In this document: positions 16,015-25,513 of the stretch, in pieces
How positions within the stretch are numbered: the first letter of the stretch is position 1
Layout: each line of letters opens with the position of its first letter
From: an uncultured Agathobaculum sp.
Lineage (GTDB): Bacteria; Bacillota; Clostridia; Oscillospirales; Butyricicoccaceae
Direction: 5' to 3'
NCBI RefSeq assembly: GCF_944380975.1
Contig: NZ_CALWJK010000024.1
Coordinates: 1 to 33,449, forward strand
DNA: 33,449 nucleotides
Notes under the pieces: generated by a model
Seen by the model: the letters and a program-made list of their open reading frames with translations, nothing else
Database searches by the model: none
What the model was told of the DNA's origin: nothing
Translations under genes and position numbers: made by a program

Positions 16015-17865
16015 ATGCTGGAAAAGGAAGCAAAAGAACTGTTGGCGCTGGTGGGCGGCAAGGAAAACGTCAACCAGCTGGTGCACTGTGCAACTCGTCT
16101 GCGGTTTGAACTCAAGGACGAGACTCTGGCACAGAAAAAAGAGATTGAAGCAAAGCCCTATGTACTGTCGGTCGTCATCAGCGGTGGACAGTATCAAATC
16201 GTCATCGGTCCCAAAGTGACCGAGTATTTTGCAGCACTCATGCAACTGCTCAATTTGGATGAGAGCAAAAAATCCAACGAAGGTAAACAAAAGCTGTCCC
16301 TGCTCAAGGTTATTTCGGGCGCGTTCTCACCCCTGATTCCGTTGCTGGCCGGCGCAGGCATGATCAAGGCGCTGCTGATGGTACTGGTTGAGTTTGGTCT
16401 GTTGTCGGATGCCAGCTCGACCTACGCCATTCTCTCGGCGGCAGGCAACTCGGTCTTTTATTTCATGCCGATCTTTCTGGGCATTACGCTGTCCAAGCAG
16501 TTCGGCGGCAATATGTATGTCGGCGGCGCAATCGGCGCAGCGTTGCTTGAGCCATCTTTCACCAGTCTGATTGGGCAAGAGGGTGTGAACTTCCTCGGCA
16601 TCAGCGTCGTGCCGGTGGACTACGCTACCACCGTGTTCCCGATTTTCATTATCTCGTTTGTCTATGCTTTTCTGGATAAGCAGCTGCGCAAAATCGTCAA
16701 GCAGGAACTGCAAATGTTCCTCGTGCCGATGATCTGCCTGCTGGTGCTTGTTCCGATGGCCATTCTGGTATTCGGCCCATTCGGCACAACCATTGGCAAC
16801 CTGGTATCGAGCTTTATCTCCATGCTGTTTGATTTCAACAATCTGCTGGCCGGTCTGGTGCTGGGCGCCACCTATCCGTTCCTGACCATCCTTGGCCTGC
16901 ACTGGGGCTTCACTCCTATCACGCTGCAAAACCTGAGCCAGTTCGGCGGCGACGTGCTCGAAGGCGCGGCGGTTTGCTGCGTATACGCAGAGATCGGCAT
17001 TGCCATCGGTGCCTATCTGAAGGGCCGAAAAGGCTCCAAAATCCGTGAAATCGCCGGACCGACCATTCTGACCGGTTTCTTGGCCGGTGTCACCGAACCT
17101 ATTCTGTACGGTATTGTCATGCGCTATAAGCGTCTGATGGCGATTGTCGCTATTGCGGGCGGCATTGGCGGTGCGATCAACGGCCTGTGCCATGTCACAA
17201 TGAACGCTTATGTATTCCACAATCTGTTCTCGGTCGCCATGATGACATACTCGCCGTTTGTTCCCTTCCTCATCGGCTGCGCTGCCGCTCTGGCAGCCGG
17301 TCTGCTGCTGACCTATTTCTGGGGCATTCCGGCGGAAGACAGTGCCGATTTTCAGGCGCCGGACGCTGCGCCGCTGCCGCAACCGCAGCAGACTTCACAG
17401 GAAATGCAACCCATGACTATCGCCGCACCGGCAAACGGCATGGTGATCGCGCTCGAACAGGTCGAGGATGAAGCATTTGCACAAGGCGCAGTCGGCAAGG
17501 GCGCGGCCATCCTACCGGCGGACGACAAAATCTATGCACCGGCTGACGGCCAAATCACCATGGTTTTCCCCACCAAACACGCATTGGGCATGCAGTGTGC
17601 CAATGGCTTAGAGCTTCTCATCCATGTCGGCCTGAACACGGTCGAACTCAAAGGAAAATACTTTACCGTGCATGTCAAGGACGGCGACACCGTTAAAAAA
17701 GGGCAGCTGCTTCTGGAATGTGATATCGAGCAGGTACGACAGGCTGGATATCCGCTCACCACGCCGGTACTGGTCACCAATGCCGACCAGCTTGAGGTTA
17801 CTTGCCTGCCGACACCCGGCACACAGGTCACTGTTGGAGACGCCATGCTGGAGGTGAAGGAATAA
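16015..17865 (+). CDS. bglF: Beta-glucoside-specific PTS transporter, EIIBCA
   Basis: Imports and phosphorylates aryl- or alkyl-beta-glucosides, cellobiose or similar at the membrane. 616 residues in the order B-C-A. EIIB (1-85) has phospho-cysteine Cys25 in VNQLVHCATRLRF. EIIC (about 100-445) has many hydrophobic helices, from LLKVISGAFSPLIPLLAGAG through GATYPFLTILGLHWGFTPI to VTEPILYGIVMRYK. A Pro/Gln-rich linker (about 448-472) precedes EIIA, whose active His537 is in LELLIHVGLNTVELKG. All phosphorelay residues are present. AAAGGAG lies nine bases before the ATG. It is four bases ahead of the phospho-beta-glucosidase gene. Confidence 0.95.
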   Translation: MLEKEAKELLALVGGKENVNQLVHCATRLRFELKDETLAQKKEIEAKPYVLSVVISGGQYQIVIGPKVTEYFAALMQLLNLDESKKSNEGKQKLSLLKVISGAFSPLIPLLAGAGMIKALLMVLVEFGLLSDASSTYAILSAAGNSVFYFMPIFLGITLSKQFGGNMYVGGAIGAALLEPSFTSLIGQEGVNFLGISVVPVDYATTVFPIFIISFVYAFLDKQLRKIVKQELQMFLVPMICLLVLVPMAILVFGPFGTTIGNLVSSFISMLFDFNNLLAGLVLGATYPFLTILGLHWGFTPITLQNLSQFGGDVLEGAAVCCVYAEIGIAIGAYLKGRKGSKIREIAGPTILTGFLAGVTEPILYGIVMRYKRLMAIVAIAGGIGGAINGLCHVTMNAYVFHNLFSVAMMTYSPFVPFLIGCAAALAAGLLLTYFWGIPAEDSADFQAPDAAPLPQPQQTSQEMQPMTIAAPANGMVIALEQVEDEAFAQGAVGKGAAILPADDKIYAPADGQITMVFPTKHALGMQCANGLELLIHVGLNTVELKGKYFTVHVKDGDTVKKGQLLLECDIEQVRQAGYPLTTPVLVTNADQLEVTCLPTPGTQVTVGDAMLEVKE

Positions 17866-19317
<1,452 letters not shown>

Positions 19318-19390
19318 GTAGTTCTAGAAAATACCGCATGCGAACACAAAAAACCGAACCATTGCATTCAATTGACTCGATTCATCATGT

Positions 19391-19432
19391 AAAAGAAGGT
19401 CTGCGCATCGTTCTGCGCAGACCTTCTTTTTT
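19391..19432 (+). terminator. Terminator of the beta-glucoside operon
   Basis: A perfect 17-pair stem (19391-19407 with 19414-19430), six-base loop, ending in a run of six T. Also usable from the minus strand, where it would end the DUF4367 gene. Confidence 0.92.
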
Positions 19433-19456
19433 CCGTTCACCTATGCATCTCGCCTG

Positions 19457-20095
19457 TCAATCGGGTGCAGTACCGTCTACCGGTGCAACGCTTTTGATTA
19501 TATCTGACCACAGCTCCTCCTCCAAAGGGACATCCGAAATAATGCAATAGCTATATGCATCATCCTGCCATTCCGCAATGGTATAACCACAATTCGTGTC
19601 GTCATACAACACCGCATGGTTGGAATCCATCGGATATCCACCATCTGTGTGATTATTTCCAATGAGCGCCGCATCCCCTATGCCCATGCAGTACTTGATC
19701 TGCTGCTCTCCATTGGAATAAATCACAACTGCCATGCCAAACTGATTGGCTGCACTTTCAAATACATAGTCATCCGGCAAAACAGTAGGAACCGACAACG
19801 GAAAAGACAAGCTTTCTGCAAGCTGTTTGATCGAGGCATACTCCTGCACCCCGCCAACGGCAACGATGGGCGACTCCAGCGTTCCCTGTCCCCATGGGAT
19901 ATCACTAAGATGGACAATCGTTGTACCGCTGACAACCAATATCAGACAAGCTGCCACTATGCCTGCCACCTTATATCGGCGTACCCGCGCTTGACGAGCC
20001 AAAGAAGCTACAATTTCATTTTGCAAACGGGAAAGCATTTCAGGCGTCACATGGATTTTTTCCATGATCTGATTATATTTCATCATCAAAATCAT
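19457..20095 (-). CDS. Membrane-anchored DUF4367 protein, probable anti-sigma partner
   Basis: Up to 212 residues. A cytoplasmic head of about 40 residues (MEKIHVTPEMLSRLQNEIVA...) precedes one transmembrane helix (about 43-63, VAGIVAACLILVVSGTTIVH). The extracytoplasmic part has the DUF4367 pattern SVPTVLPDDYVFESAANQFG, IYSNGEQQIKYC and DDAYSYCIIS. It overlaps the 3' end of the ECF sigma gene by 23 bases, the usual place of an anti-sigma factor, although I see no zinc-binding HxxxCxxC. The same C-terminal domain occurs in the divergent secreted protein at 20849. The start is uncertain: AGGAGG is only three bases before the ATG at 20095 and 12 before the one at 20086. Confidence 0.82.
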   Translation of the reverse strand: MILMMKYNQIMEKIHVTPEMLSRLQNEIVASLARQARVRRYKVAGIVAACLILVVSGTTIVHLSDIPWGQGTLESPIVAVGGVQEYASIKQLAESLSFPLSVPTVLPDDYVFESAANQFGMAVVIYSNGEQQIKYCMGIGDAALIGNNHTDGGYPMDSNHAVLYDDTNCGYTIAEWQDDAYSYCIISDVPLEEELWSDIIKSVAPVDGTAPD

Positions 20096-20678
20096 ATGCC
20101 TCCTGTAAGATGTCTTTCAGCATCCCGCGGCCGCGATGCAGCAGGGAACGCACGGTTGCTTCCTTCGTCTCCAAAATTCCTGCAATCTCAGCCGTACTGT
20201 AGCCTTCATGGTAAAACAGATGGATCGGCTCACGGTATTTCGGCGGCAATGAACGAACCGCATCCCATACGCAGGCCAGTTCGTCATCCAATTGAGCGCA
20301 GGGATACGCTTCTGTCAGAGCATCCGTCCGCTTGTACCAGACCGAGTTTAATTTGTTCTTGCTCAAGTTGATGGCGACCCGTAAAAGCCACGCTTTTTCA
20401 TGCGCACTGTTTTCAAATATGGGTTCTGCGCGAAGATATTGCACAAACGTATTCTGTAAAACATCCTCGGCATCATCCATATTATGCAGATAAGCGTATG
20501 CAGCGCGCAAGACTGCATCACCATATGTATCAAAAAGATACGATACTTTCTGTTCTGTATATACTTTCGTCTTTTTACCGCTGTGTAAAACCGTCGCCAG
20601 CATATGAACCAGCCGTTTGATTGACGCAAAACAGTTGGGATGCCAATACGGCAATTTGCGTAACATATCGGGATTCAT
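20073..20678 (-). CDS. ECF-type RNA polymerase sigma factor
   Basis: 201 residues. Sigma region 2 (about 45-110) has YGDAVLRAAYAYLHNMDDAEDVLQNTF and KAWLLRVAINLSKN. Region 4 (about 140-195) has LPPKYREPIHLFYHEGYSTAEIAGIL and EATVRSLLHRGR. Regions 1.1 and 3 are absent, as in ECF factors. The ATG at 20678 follows AGGAGG by nine bases; the frame runs on to 20780 but through the promoter. About 40 residues precede region 2, longer than usual. It is co-transcribed with the overlapping DUF4367 gene and preceded by a promoter whose signature also drives the divergent gene, so autoregulation is likely. Confidence 0.92.
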   Translation of the reverse strand: MNPDMLRKLPYWHPNCFASIKRLVHMLATVLHSGKKTKVYTEQKVSYLFDTYGDAVLRAAYAYLHNMDDAEDVLQNTFVQYLRAEPIFENSAHEKAWLLRVAINLSKNKLNSVWYKRTDALTEAYPCAQLDDELACVWDAVRSLPPKYREPIHLFYHEGYSTAEIAGILETKEATVRSLLHRGRGMLKDILQEAYDFDDEI

Positions 20679-20714
20679 TGGAACTATCCTCCTGCATGCA
20701 TTACTTCTATTGTG

Positions 20715-20742
20715 AATACAATTCACACAACGCAAATGTTGC
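20715..20742 (-). promoter_or_regulatory. Putative ECF-sigma promoter of the sigma/anti-sigma pair
   Basis: Minus strand: GCAACA (20742-20737), 14 bases, ATTGTATT (20722-20715). The identical blocks at identical spacing occur on the + strand at 20774. Start would be near 20706, about 28 bases before the sigma ATG. Confidence 0.65.
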
Positions 20743-20773
20743 AGCTGCAAAGAAAAGAAATGAAAAAAATGTC

Positions 20774-20801
20774 GCAACAAATTGAGCCTACTGATTGTAT
20801 T
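20774..20801 (+). promoter_or_regulatory. Putative ECF-sigma promoter of the stalk-domain gene
   Basis: GCAACA (20774-20779), 14 bases, ATTGTATT (20794-20801), a copy of the divergent element at 20715-20742. The intervening bases differ between the two, so conservation is confined to the -35 and -10 positions. The gene's ATG is 48 bases downstream. Confidence 0.65.
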
Positions 20802-20848
20802 AGCTATGAAACCGCCTACCGACGGAAAAAATCGAAAGGATGATTTGT

Positions 20849-21754
20849 ATGCGAAAAACGATTTCTTTATTGACAGCAGTAGCCATCGCGGGTCCGATGG
20901 GCATTACCGCAGTAGCCGCTGACGAAAATGAACCGCTGGTGGCTGTCCCCTCCTCTTTGGTGATTGCAGAGACACCGCTGCAAGTGACGGTGAATGGTGA
21001 ATTTGTAACCGCCGATACCTATGTATCCAACGGCGGTATCATGGTTCCTGTTCGCGCGGTTGCAGAAGCACTGGGTTTCCAAGTGACGTGGCATTCTGAC
21101 CAAACACTCAACCTAAACAATGGCGATATGCAATGCGACTTTGCCATCGGACAAAACAACTATATTGTTTATACCGCAAACCCTGATCTGATCGGCATGA
21201 GCGCTCCTTTCGCATTAGAATCCGCACCCGAGCTGAAAGATGCAACAACGTATGTCCCGGTTTCGCTGTTTGTTCCATTGTTCGGCAATGATCCCGCAGC
21301 CGTTTTGATTGAAGAGAACACTGTAAACATCTCACCAGAAGCTGCGTCCGAAGAAGATATCCAAATCCCCTCTCCGCTGACAGAGCATGCTACGCTTACT
21401 GCATTGGAGCAGGCTGTCGGCTTTCCGATTCAAGAACCCGCCATGCCGGACGGCTATACGGCATCCGAATGGACCGATATCAGCCAATCCATAGCACAGA
21501 TTACCTACCAAAACGGCGATCAAGAAATCATCTATCGTGTCAGCAAAGGCACCGACGATATCAGCGGCAGCTACGAGGATTATTCTAACAAATGTACACT
21601 CGAAATAGAAGGGGTAACCGTGCAGCTACGCGGCGAGGAAGCCTTCCATGTCGCGATATGGAATGACAACGGTCTTGCGTATTCGGTGTACGTCCCCGCA
21701 GGTCTGACCACCGCACAGATTTCACAAATCGTAACCAGTACCCTGCAAGCATGA
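20849..21754 (+). CDS. Secreted stalk-domain (copper amine oxidase N-like) protein with DUF4367 domain
   Basis: 301 residues. A Sec signal peptide (1-24, MRKTISLLTAVAIAGPMG, cleavage after AVA) leads to a copper-amine-oxidase-N-like stalk domain (about 45-165). That domain is recognisable from LQVTVNGEFV, GGIMVPVRAVAEALGFQVTW and TTYVPVSLFVPLFG. The C-terminal DUF4367 domain (about 190-300) reads FPIQEPAMPDGYTASEWTD, ITYQNGDQEIIYRVSKG and YVPAGLTTAQISQIV. No catalytic role is known for either domain; they are common in exported proteins of sporulating Bacillota. AAAGGA sits eight bases before the ATG at 20849. It shares its promoter signature and its second domain with the sigma module across the divergent gap, so it is probably a target, or a competing ligand trap, of that system (inference). 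Confidence 0.88.
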   Translation: MRKTISLLTAVAIAGPMGITAVAADENEPLVAVPSSLVIAETPLQVTVNGEFVTADTYVSNGGIMVPVRAVAEALGFQVTWHSDQTLNLNNGDMQCDFAIGQNNYIVYTANPDLIGMSAPFALESAPELKDATTYVPVSLFVPLFGNDPAAVLIEENTVNISPEAASEEDIQIPSPLTEHATLTALEQAVGFPIQEPAMPDGYTASEWTDISQSIAQITYQNGDQEIIYRVSKGTDDISGSYEDYSNKCTLEIEGVTVQLRGEEAFHVAIWNDNGLAYSVYVPAGLTTAQISQIVTSTLQA

Positions 21755-21759
21755 CAAAG

Positions 21760-21795
21760 CAAAATGCGCCTGAGCATATGCTCAGGCGCATTTTG
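21760..21795. terminator. 36-base perfect palindrome acting as bidirectional terminator
   Basis: Positions 21760-21777 are exactly complementary to 21778-21795 (CAAAATGCGCCTGAGCAT and its mirror), so only the tip cannot pair. Flanking A and T tracts suit termination from both sides. It lies between the + stalk-domain gene and the convergent acid-sugar operon. Confidence 0.88.
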
Positions 21796-21857
21796 TATAT
21801 TAACTAAATTACTCAAACAGATTACATGATCTTGGCTTTTCCAACCTATGTTAATGA

Positions 21858-22631
21858 TTATTTTACCAAATAACCGCCATCGACCGGAATCGTCGCGCCG
21901 TTGAGGTAATCCGACGCTGCGGACGCGAGGAACAGCATCGGACCCTTGAGGTCGTCCGGGGTACCCCAGCGGCCAGCAGGGATACGGACCGTGCACTCGT
22001 CCTTGCGTGCCTGTGTCATGTTGGCGCACATTTCCGTATCCATATAGCCCGGGCAAATGCAGTTGATATTGATATTGCGGCCTGCGCAGTCAACCGCGAG
22101 GCTCTTGGTCAGCTGCGAAACCGCACCCTTAGAGGCGGTGTAAGCCGGTACGGTCGTACCGCCGAACCAGATGACCATCGAACCGATCGTGATGATCTTG
22201 CCGCCGGTCGGCTGCTTGAGCATGATGCGCAGCGCCTTCTGGATCATCAGGAACACGGCATTGAGGTTGATGTTGAGCACCAGATCCCACTCCTCTACTG
22301 GGAACTCCTCGGGCAGGTGGCGACGCTGTACGCCAGCCGCAGGAATCAGGATATCCAGTTTGCCATCCAGAATCTCCATCGCCTTGTCGAAGATGGTGTC
22401 AATCTGTGCACGGTCAGCCAGATTGCCGCATACACCGTACGCTTCATAGCCCATCTTGCGGTATTCTTCGCAGACTGCCTCCAATTTCTCCTGCTGAATG
22501 TCGATCAGCACAACTTTGCAGCCGTTTTCGAGCAGACCTTCCGCCATGCCGCGAGACAAGCCCTGCGCGCCGCCGGTGACGATCGCGTGCTTGCCTGAAA
22601 CATCAAACATTGTTTTGTAATCGTATGCCAT
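21858..22631 (-). CDS. Short-chain dehydrogenase, gluconate/mannonate/2-deoxygluconate dehydrogenase type
   Basis: 257-residue classical SDR. The cofactor motif is TGGAQGLSRGMAEGL (slightly altered TGxxxGxG), then the active-site serine in ITIGSMVIWFGG and YTASKGA with the catalytic Tyr-x-x-x-Lys, and the C-terminal NGATIPVDGGYLV. Close relatives include KduD, gluconate 5-dehydrogenase and the Bacillus-type D-mannonate oxidoreductase; the last would fit the operon. AAGGAG at 22646-22641 selects the ATG at 22631 over the TTG at 22637. Last gene of the acid-sugar operon. Confidence 0.9.
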   Translation of the reverse strand: MAYDYKTMFDVSGKHAIVTGGAQGLSRGMAEGLLENGCKVVLIDIQQEKLEAVCEEYRKMGYEAYGVCGNLADRAQIDTIFDKAMEILDGKLDILIPAAGVQRRHLPEEFPVEEWDLVLNINLNAVFLMIQKALRIMLKQPTGGKIITIGSMVIWFGGTTVPAYTASKGAVSQLTKSLAVDCAGRNININCICPGYMDTEMCANMTQARKDECTVRIPAGRWGTPDDLKGPMLFLASAASDYLNGATIPVDGGYLVK

Positions 22632-22667
22632 TTTCAAACGCTCCTTCTCAATTTATAGTACGGAAAC

Positions 22668-23711
22668 TTATTCATCAAACAGAATGACCATCTTTTTGGA
22701 CTCCGCACAGGGGTGATCCATGTAGTAAAACACCTTTTCGATCTGGCTGAACGGAATAAACATGGTAGCAATGCCCTCGGTGTTAAACTCCTTTTTCTTC
22801 ATGCGCTCAATGGTGGGCTCAAACTGATAGCAGGACATCCGCGAGCCGATCACGTCCAGCTCACGCTGGTTAATCATAGCCTGCGTAATTTCTTCCTTAG
22901 CTGTCGAGAAGCCCATCGGCACCATGCGGCCCGCGTTGCACAGGATGCCCGGCTGCATGCACATGGTCAAAGAGCCAGGGAAGCAGGCGGAATCAAACGC
23001 AACCGTGACGCCATGGCCTTCGGTGATTTCAGAGATGCGAAGCAGCACATCTTCCGTTTTGGAATTGATGACGTAGTCTGCACCGTATTCCTTGGCGCGT
23101 GCCAGAGAAGCATCGTCAATATCACAGCAGATGACCGTCTTGCACCCCTTAGCCTTGCAGGTCTGCAAGATGATCGAGCCGATCGTACCCGTGCCGAGGA
23201 TAAACACCGTATCCTCGGGTACGATACGCGCACGGGCTGTGCAATGCGCACCGATCGCATACGGCTCAACCAGCGCCGCATCCTTCCAGTCTACGCTGTC
23301 GTCGATCTTGTACACCTCGGAGGCCGGAGCGGTGAAATACTCACGCCAGCCGCCATCCGCACCGGAGCCACGCACCGAAACATGCTCGCACACATTCTTG
23401 CGGCCGATGCTGCACTGATAGCAAGTGCCGCAGGTATGGATCAGGTCTACAATGACATGATCACCCACCTTGACATTCTTAACGTTCGCGCCGACCTTGG
23501 CGATTACGCCCGCATTCTCATGGCCGGGAATACGCGGATAGGTCGAGCAGGGGTTGAGGCCATGATAAATGTGATGGTCACTGCCACAGACACCAGCCGA
23601 CTTCATTTGGATGAGCACCTCATCCTCGTTCTGCAGTTCAGGCACCGGCACCTCACGCACTTCAAACTTGTGCGGCTCCGGAATTACGACACAGCGCATG
23701 GTTTCTTTCAT
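22668..23711 (-). CDS. Zinc-dependent alcohol dehydrogenase (RspB / L-gulonate 5-dehydrogenase / L-idonate dehydrogenase type)
   Basis: 347-residue medium-chain dehydrogenase. Catalytic zinc ligands lie in GVCGSDHHIYHG and GHENAG. The structural zinc cysteines are in HTCGTCYQCSIGRKNVC, and the NAD-binding turn reads FILGTGTIGSIILQTCKAKG. In related operons with a ManD/RspA-type dehydratase such enzymes oxidise the C5 hydroxyl of a hexonate, for example L-gulonate to D-fructuronate. AAGGAG stands nine bases before the ATG. It lies between dctM and the SDR gene; the two dehydrogenases together could epimerise a sugar acid at C5. Confidence 0.9.
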   Translation of the reverse strand: MKETMRCVVIPEPHKFEVREVPVPELQNEDEVLIQMKSAGVCGSDHHIYHGLNPCSTYPRIPGHENAGVIAKVGANVKNVKVGDHVIVDLIHTCGTCYQCSIGRKNVCEHVSVRGSGADGGWREYFTAPASEVYKIDDSVDWKDAALVEPYAIGAHCTARARIVPEDTVFILGTGTIGSIILQTCKAKGCKTVICCDIDDASLARAKEYGADYVINSKTEDVLLRISEITEGHGVTVAFDSACFPGSLTMCMQPGILCNAGRMVPMGFSTAKEEITQAMINQRELDVIGSRMSCYQFEPTIERMKKKEFNTEGIATMFIPFSQIEKVFYYMDHPCAESKKMVILFDE

Positions 23712-23742
23712 TATTCATTACTCCTTTTATGTGAACATGCCA

Positions 23743-25026
23743 TCAGGCAATCAGGTTAGGCAGGAAGGTGGACAGGGCAGGAATCATCGCAAACAGAATG
23801 CCACAGCCGATCTCTACCAGAACGAATGGCAGAACCTGTTTGGAAATGCCGCCGACTGTGCGACCGCTCAACCCGCAGGACACGAACAGGCAAGTGCCGA
23901 AAGGCGGTGTCGCCTGTCCCATCGCCAGCAAGAATACGAACACCAGGCCGAACCGAATCGGATCAATGCCGAATGCTACCGCAATCGGGGCAAGGATCGG
24001 AGCGAGGATCAGGTTGGTTGCGCCAACCTCAAGGAACATGCCGCAGATACACAGAAGCACGATGACGATCGCCCAGAACATAGCTACGCTCGACACATCC
24101 GAAACCATGACCTCAGTGACAAACTGCGGAATCTGATAGTAAGAGATCAGCCAGCCGAACATCTGTGCAGTAACGACCAAAATCATCAGGTTAGATGTGC
24201 CGACCGCCGTGGTCTTGATGATCGACCAAACGCTCTTGAGTGTGATCTCCCGGTAGATCGCAAGGCATACGATCACACCGTATACAACCGCGACAACCGC
24301 AGACTCGGTCGGGGTGAAAATGCCGGCATAGATGCCGCCCAGAATGATGATCGGCATGATCAGCGCCCAAATCGCGTCCTTAAACGACATCAGGAAACGC
24401 TTGAACGAAAAGTGATCCGCCTTGGGAAAGTTGCTGCGCTTTGCCTTGATGAATGCCCACAGGCACAGAAATACGCAGCAGATAATGCCGGGAATCATGC
24501 CCGCCATCAGCAGTTCACCGACCGGCACGCCGGTGATATTGCCATAAATGACCATGACAATGCTAGGCGGGATAACGATGCCCAACGTGCCGCCGATCGC
24601 CTGCACCGCCGCGGCATAATCCTCTGGATAGCCGCGCTTGACCATTTCGGGATACATCAGGCCGCCGATGGCCGCAGTCGTTGCGACTGAGGAGCCGGAG
24701 ATCGCAGCAAAAAAGGTACATGCGACAATGGAAACAAGCGAAATACCGCCTGAAATCCAGCCGACCAGCGAGTCCGCAAACGCGACCAAACGCTTTGACA
24801 GGCCGCCTTTACTCATTACATCACCAGCCAGCATAAACGCTGGAATTGCCAGCATAGAGAAACTGTTGGAATTTGCGAAAATACGCTGCGCCAGCACGAC
24901 AAACGTCAGTTTGGGGTCAAGCAGTACAGCCACAGCGCAGGCCAGACCCAGCGACCAGCTGATCTCCAGACCAAGCGCCATCGCAACAATCAGAACAACT
25001 ATCAACGCAACAGCTGCTGTTTCCAT
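23743..25026 (-). CDS. dctM: TRAP transporter large permease (DctM)
   Basis: The 427-residue, 11- to 12-helix ion-coupled subunit of a tripartite ATP-independent transporter. It starts with the typical hydrophobic VALIVVLIVAMALGLEISWS, followed by FSMLAIPAFMLAGDVMSKGG, IVIPPSIVMVIYG and GIYAGIFTPTESAVVAV, all DctM signatures. Length is normal. The ATG at 25026 follows AAGGAGG with an 11-base gap. It pairs with the DctP and DctQ genes just upstream, and the catabolic dehydrogenases follow. Confidence 0.95.
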   Translation of the reverse strand: METAAVALIVVLIVAMALGLEISWSLGLACAVAVLLDPKLTFVVLAQRIFANSNSFSMLAIPAFMLAGDVMSKGGLSKRLVAFADSLVGWISGGISLVSIVACTFFAAISGSSVATTAAIGGLMYPEMVKRGYPEDYAAAVQAIGGTLGIVIPPSIVMVIYGNITGVPVGELLMAGMIPGIICCVFLCLWAFIKAKRSNFPKADHFSFKRFLMSFKDAIWALIMPIIILGGIYAGIFTPTESAVVAVVYGVIVCLAIYREITLKSVWSIIKTTAVGTSNLMILVVTAQMFGWLISYYQIPQFVTEVMVSDVSSVAMFWAIVIVLLCICGMFLEVGATNLILAPILAPIAVAFGIDPIRFGLVFVFLLAMGQATPPFGTCLFVSCGLSGRTVGGISKQVLPFVLVEIGCGILFAMIPALSTFLPNLIA

Positions 25027-25029
25027 AAA

Positions 25030-25513
25030 TCAAGTCGCCTCCTTTTTCTGTTCCGTGCAGAATTCATACACATCGACAATGCTTGCCAGTACGTTCATCA
25101 AGTAACCTACCAGAATCACAGCATACAGCATATCCATCGGGATGCCCATGGCTGGTCTGATAGCTGCCGATCTGCATCAGCTTGTAGCTGCCGTAAACAA
25201 ATACGGTGTTGACAAAAATCGCAACCAACTTACGCGCGAACAGCAGCGCAGTCGCCGCACTCCCCTTGAGATAGTTGTCGATGATCTCAATGCGCACAAA
25301 CATCTTGCGCGTGATCGCCAGATTGGCGCCCAGCACAATAAGCGCAACAAACAGGTAACGCGACAGCTCCTCCGACCACGGCAGGCTGTAAAAAATCACA
25401 AAGCGGCAGAAGGTCTGCAGGAATACCACCGCGATCATGACAATCAGACAGACGCTGACCAGCGCGTCGAACACTTTCTGCACCTTCTGGAATGCATTAC
25501 GAAACGTTTTCAT
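25030..25513 (-). pseudogene. dctQ: TRAP transporter small permease (DctQ) with a frameshift near its C-terminus
   Basis: The small four-helix TRAP subunit. Residues 1-121 read normally: FDALVSVCLIVMIAVVFLQTF, then the family motif LPWSEELSRYLFVALIVLGA and ITRKMFVRIEI. At about 25150 the frame changes: as written it ends HGHPDGYAVCCDSG... and stops near 25064. One base over, the same DNA encodes MGIPMDMLYAVILVGYLMNV...EQKKEAT, the expected fourth helix, stopping at 25030 just before dctM. One extra base, or two missing, around 25150-25153 would explain it. The ATG at 25513 (GAGGGGG six bases upstream) overlaps the end of dctP by 17 bases. It may be a true mutation or a sequencing error. Confidence 0.85.

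Noticed and set aside
23611-24690. 359-codon + strand frame opposite dctM
   Set aside because: Antisense to a certain DctM; the product is Asp/Arg/Asn-rich without any fold signature.
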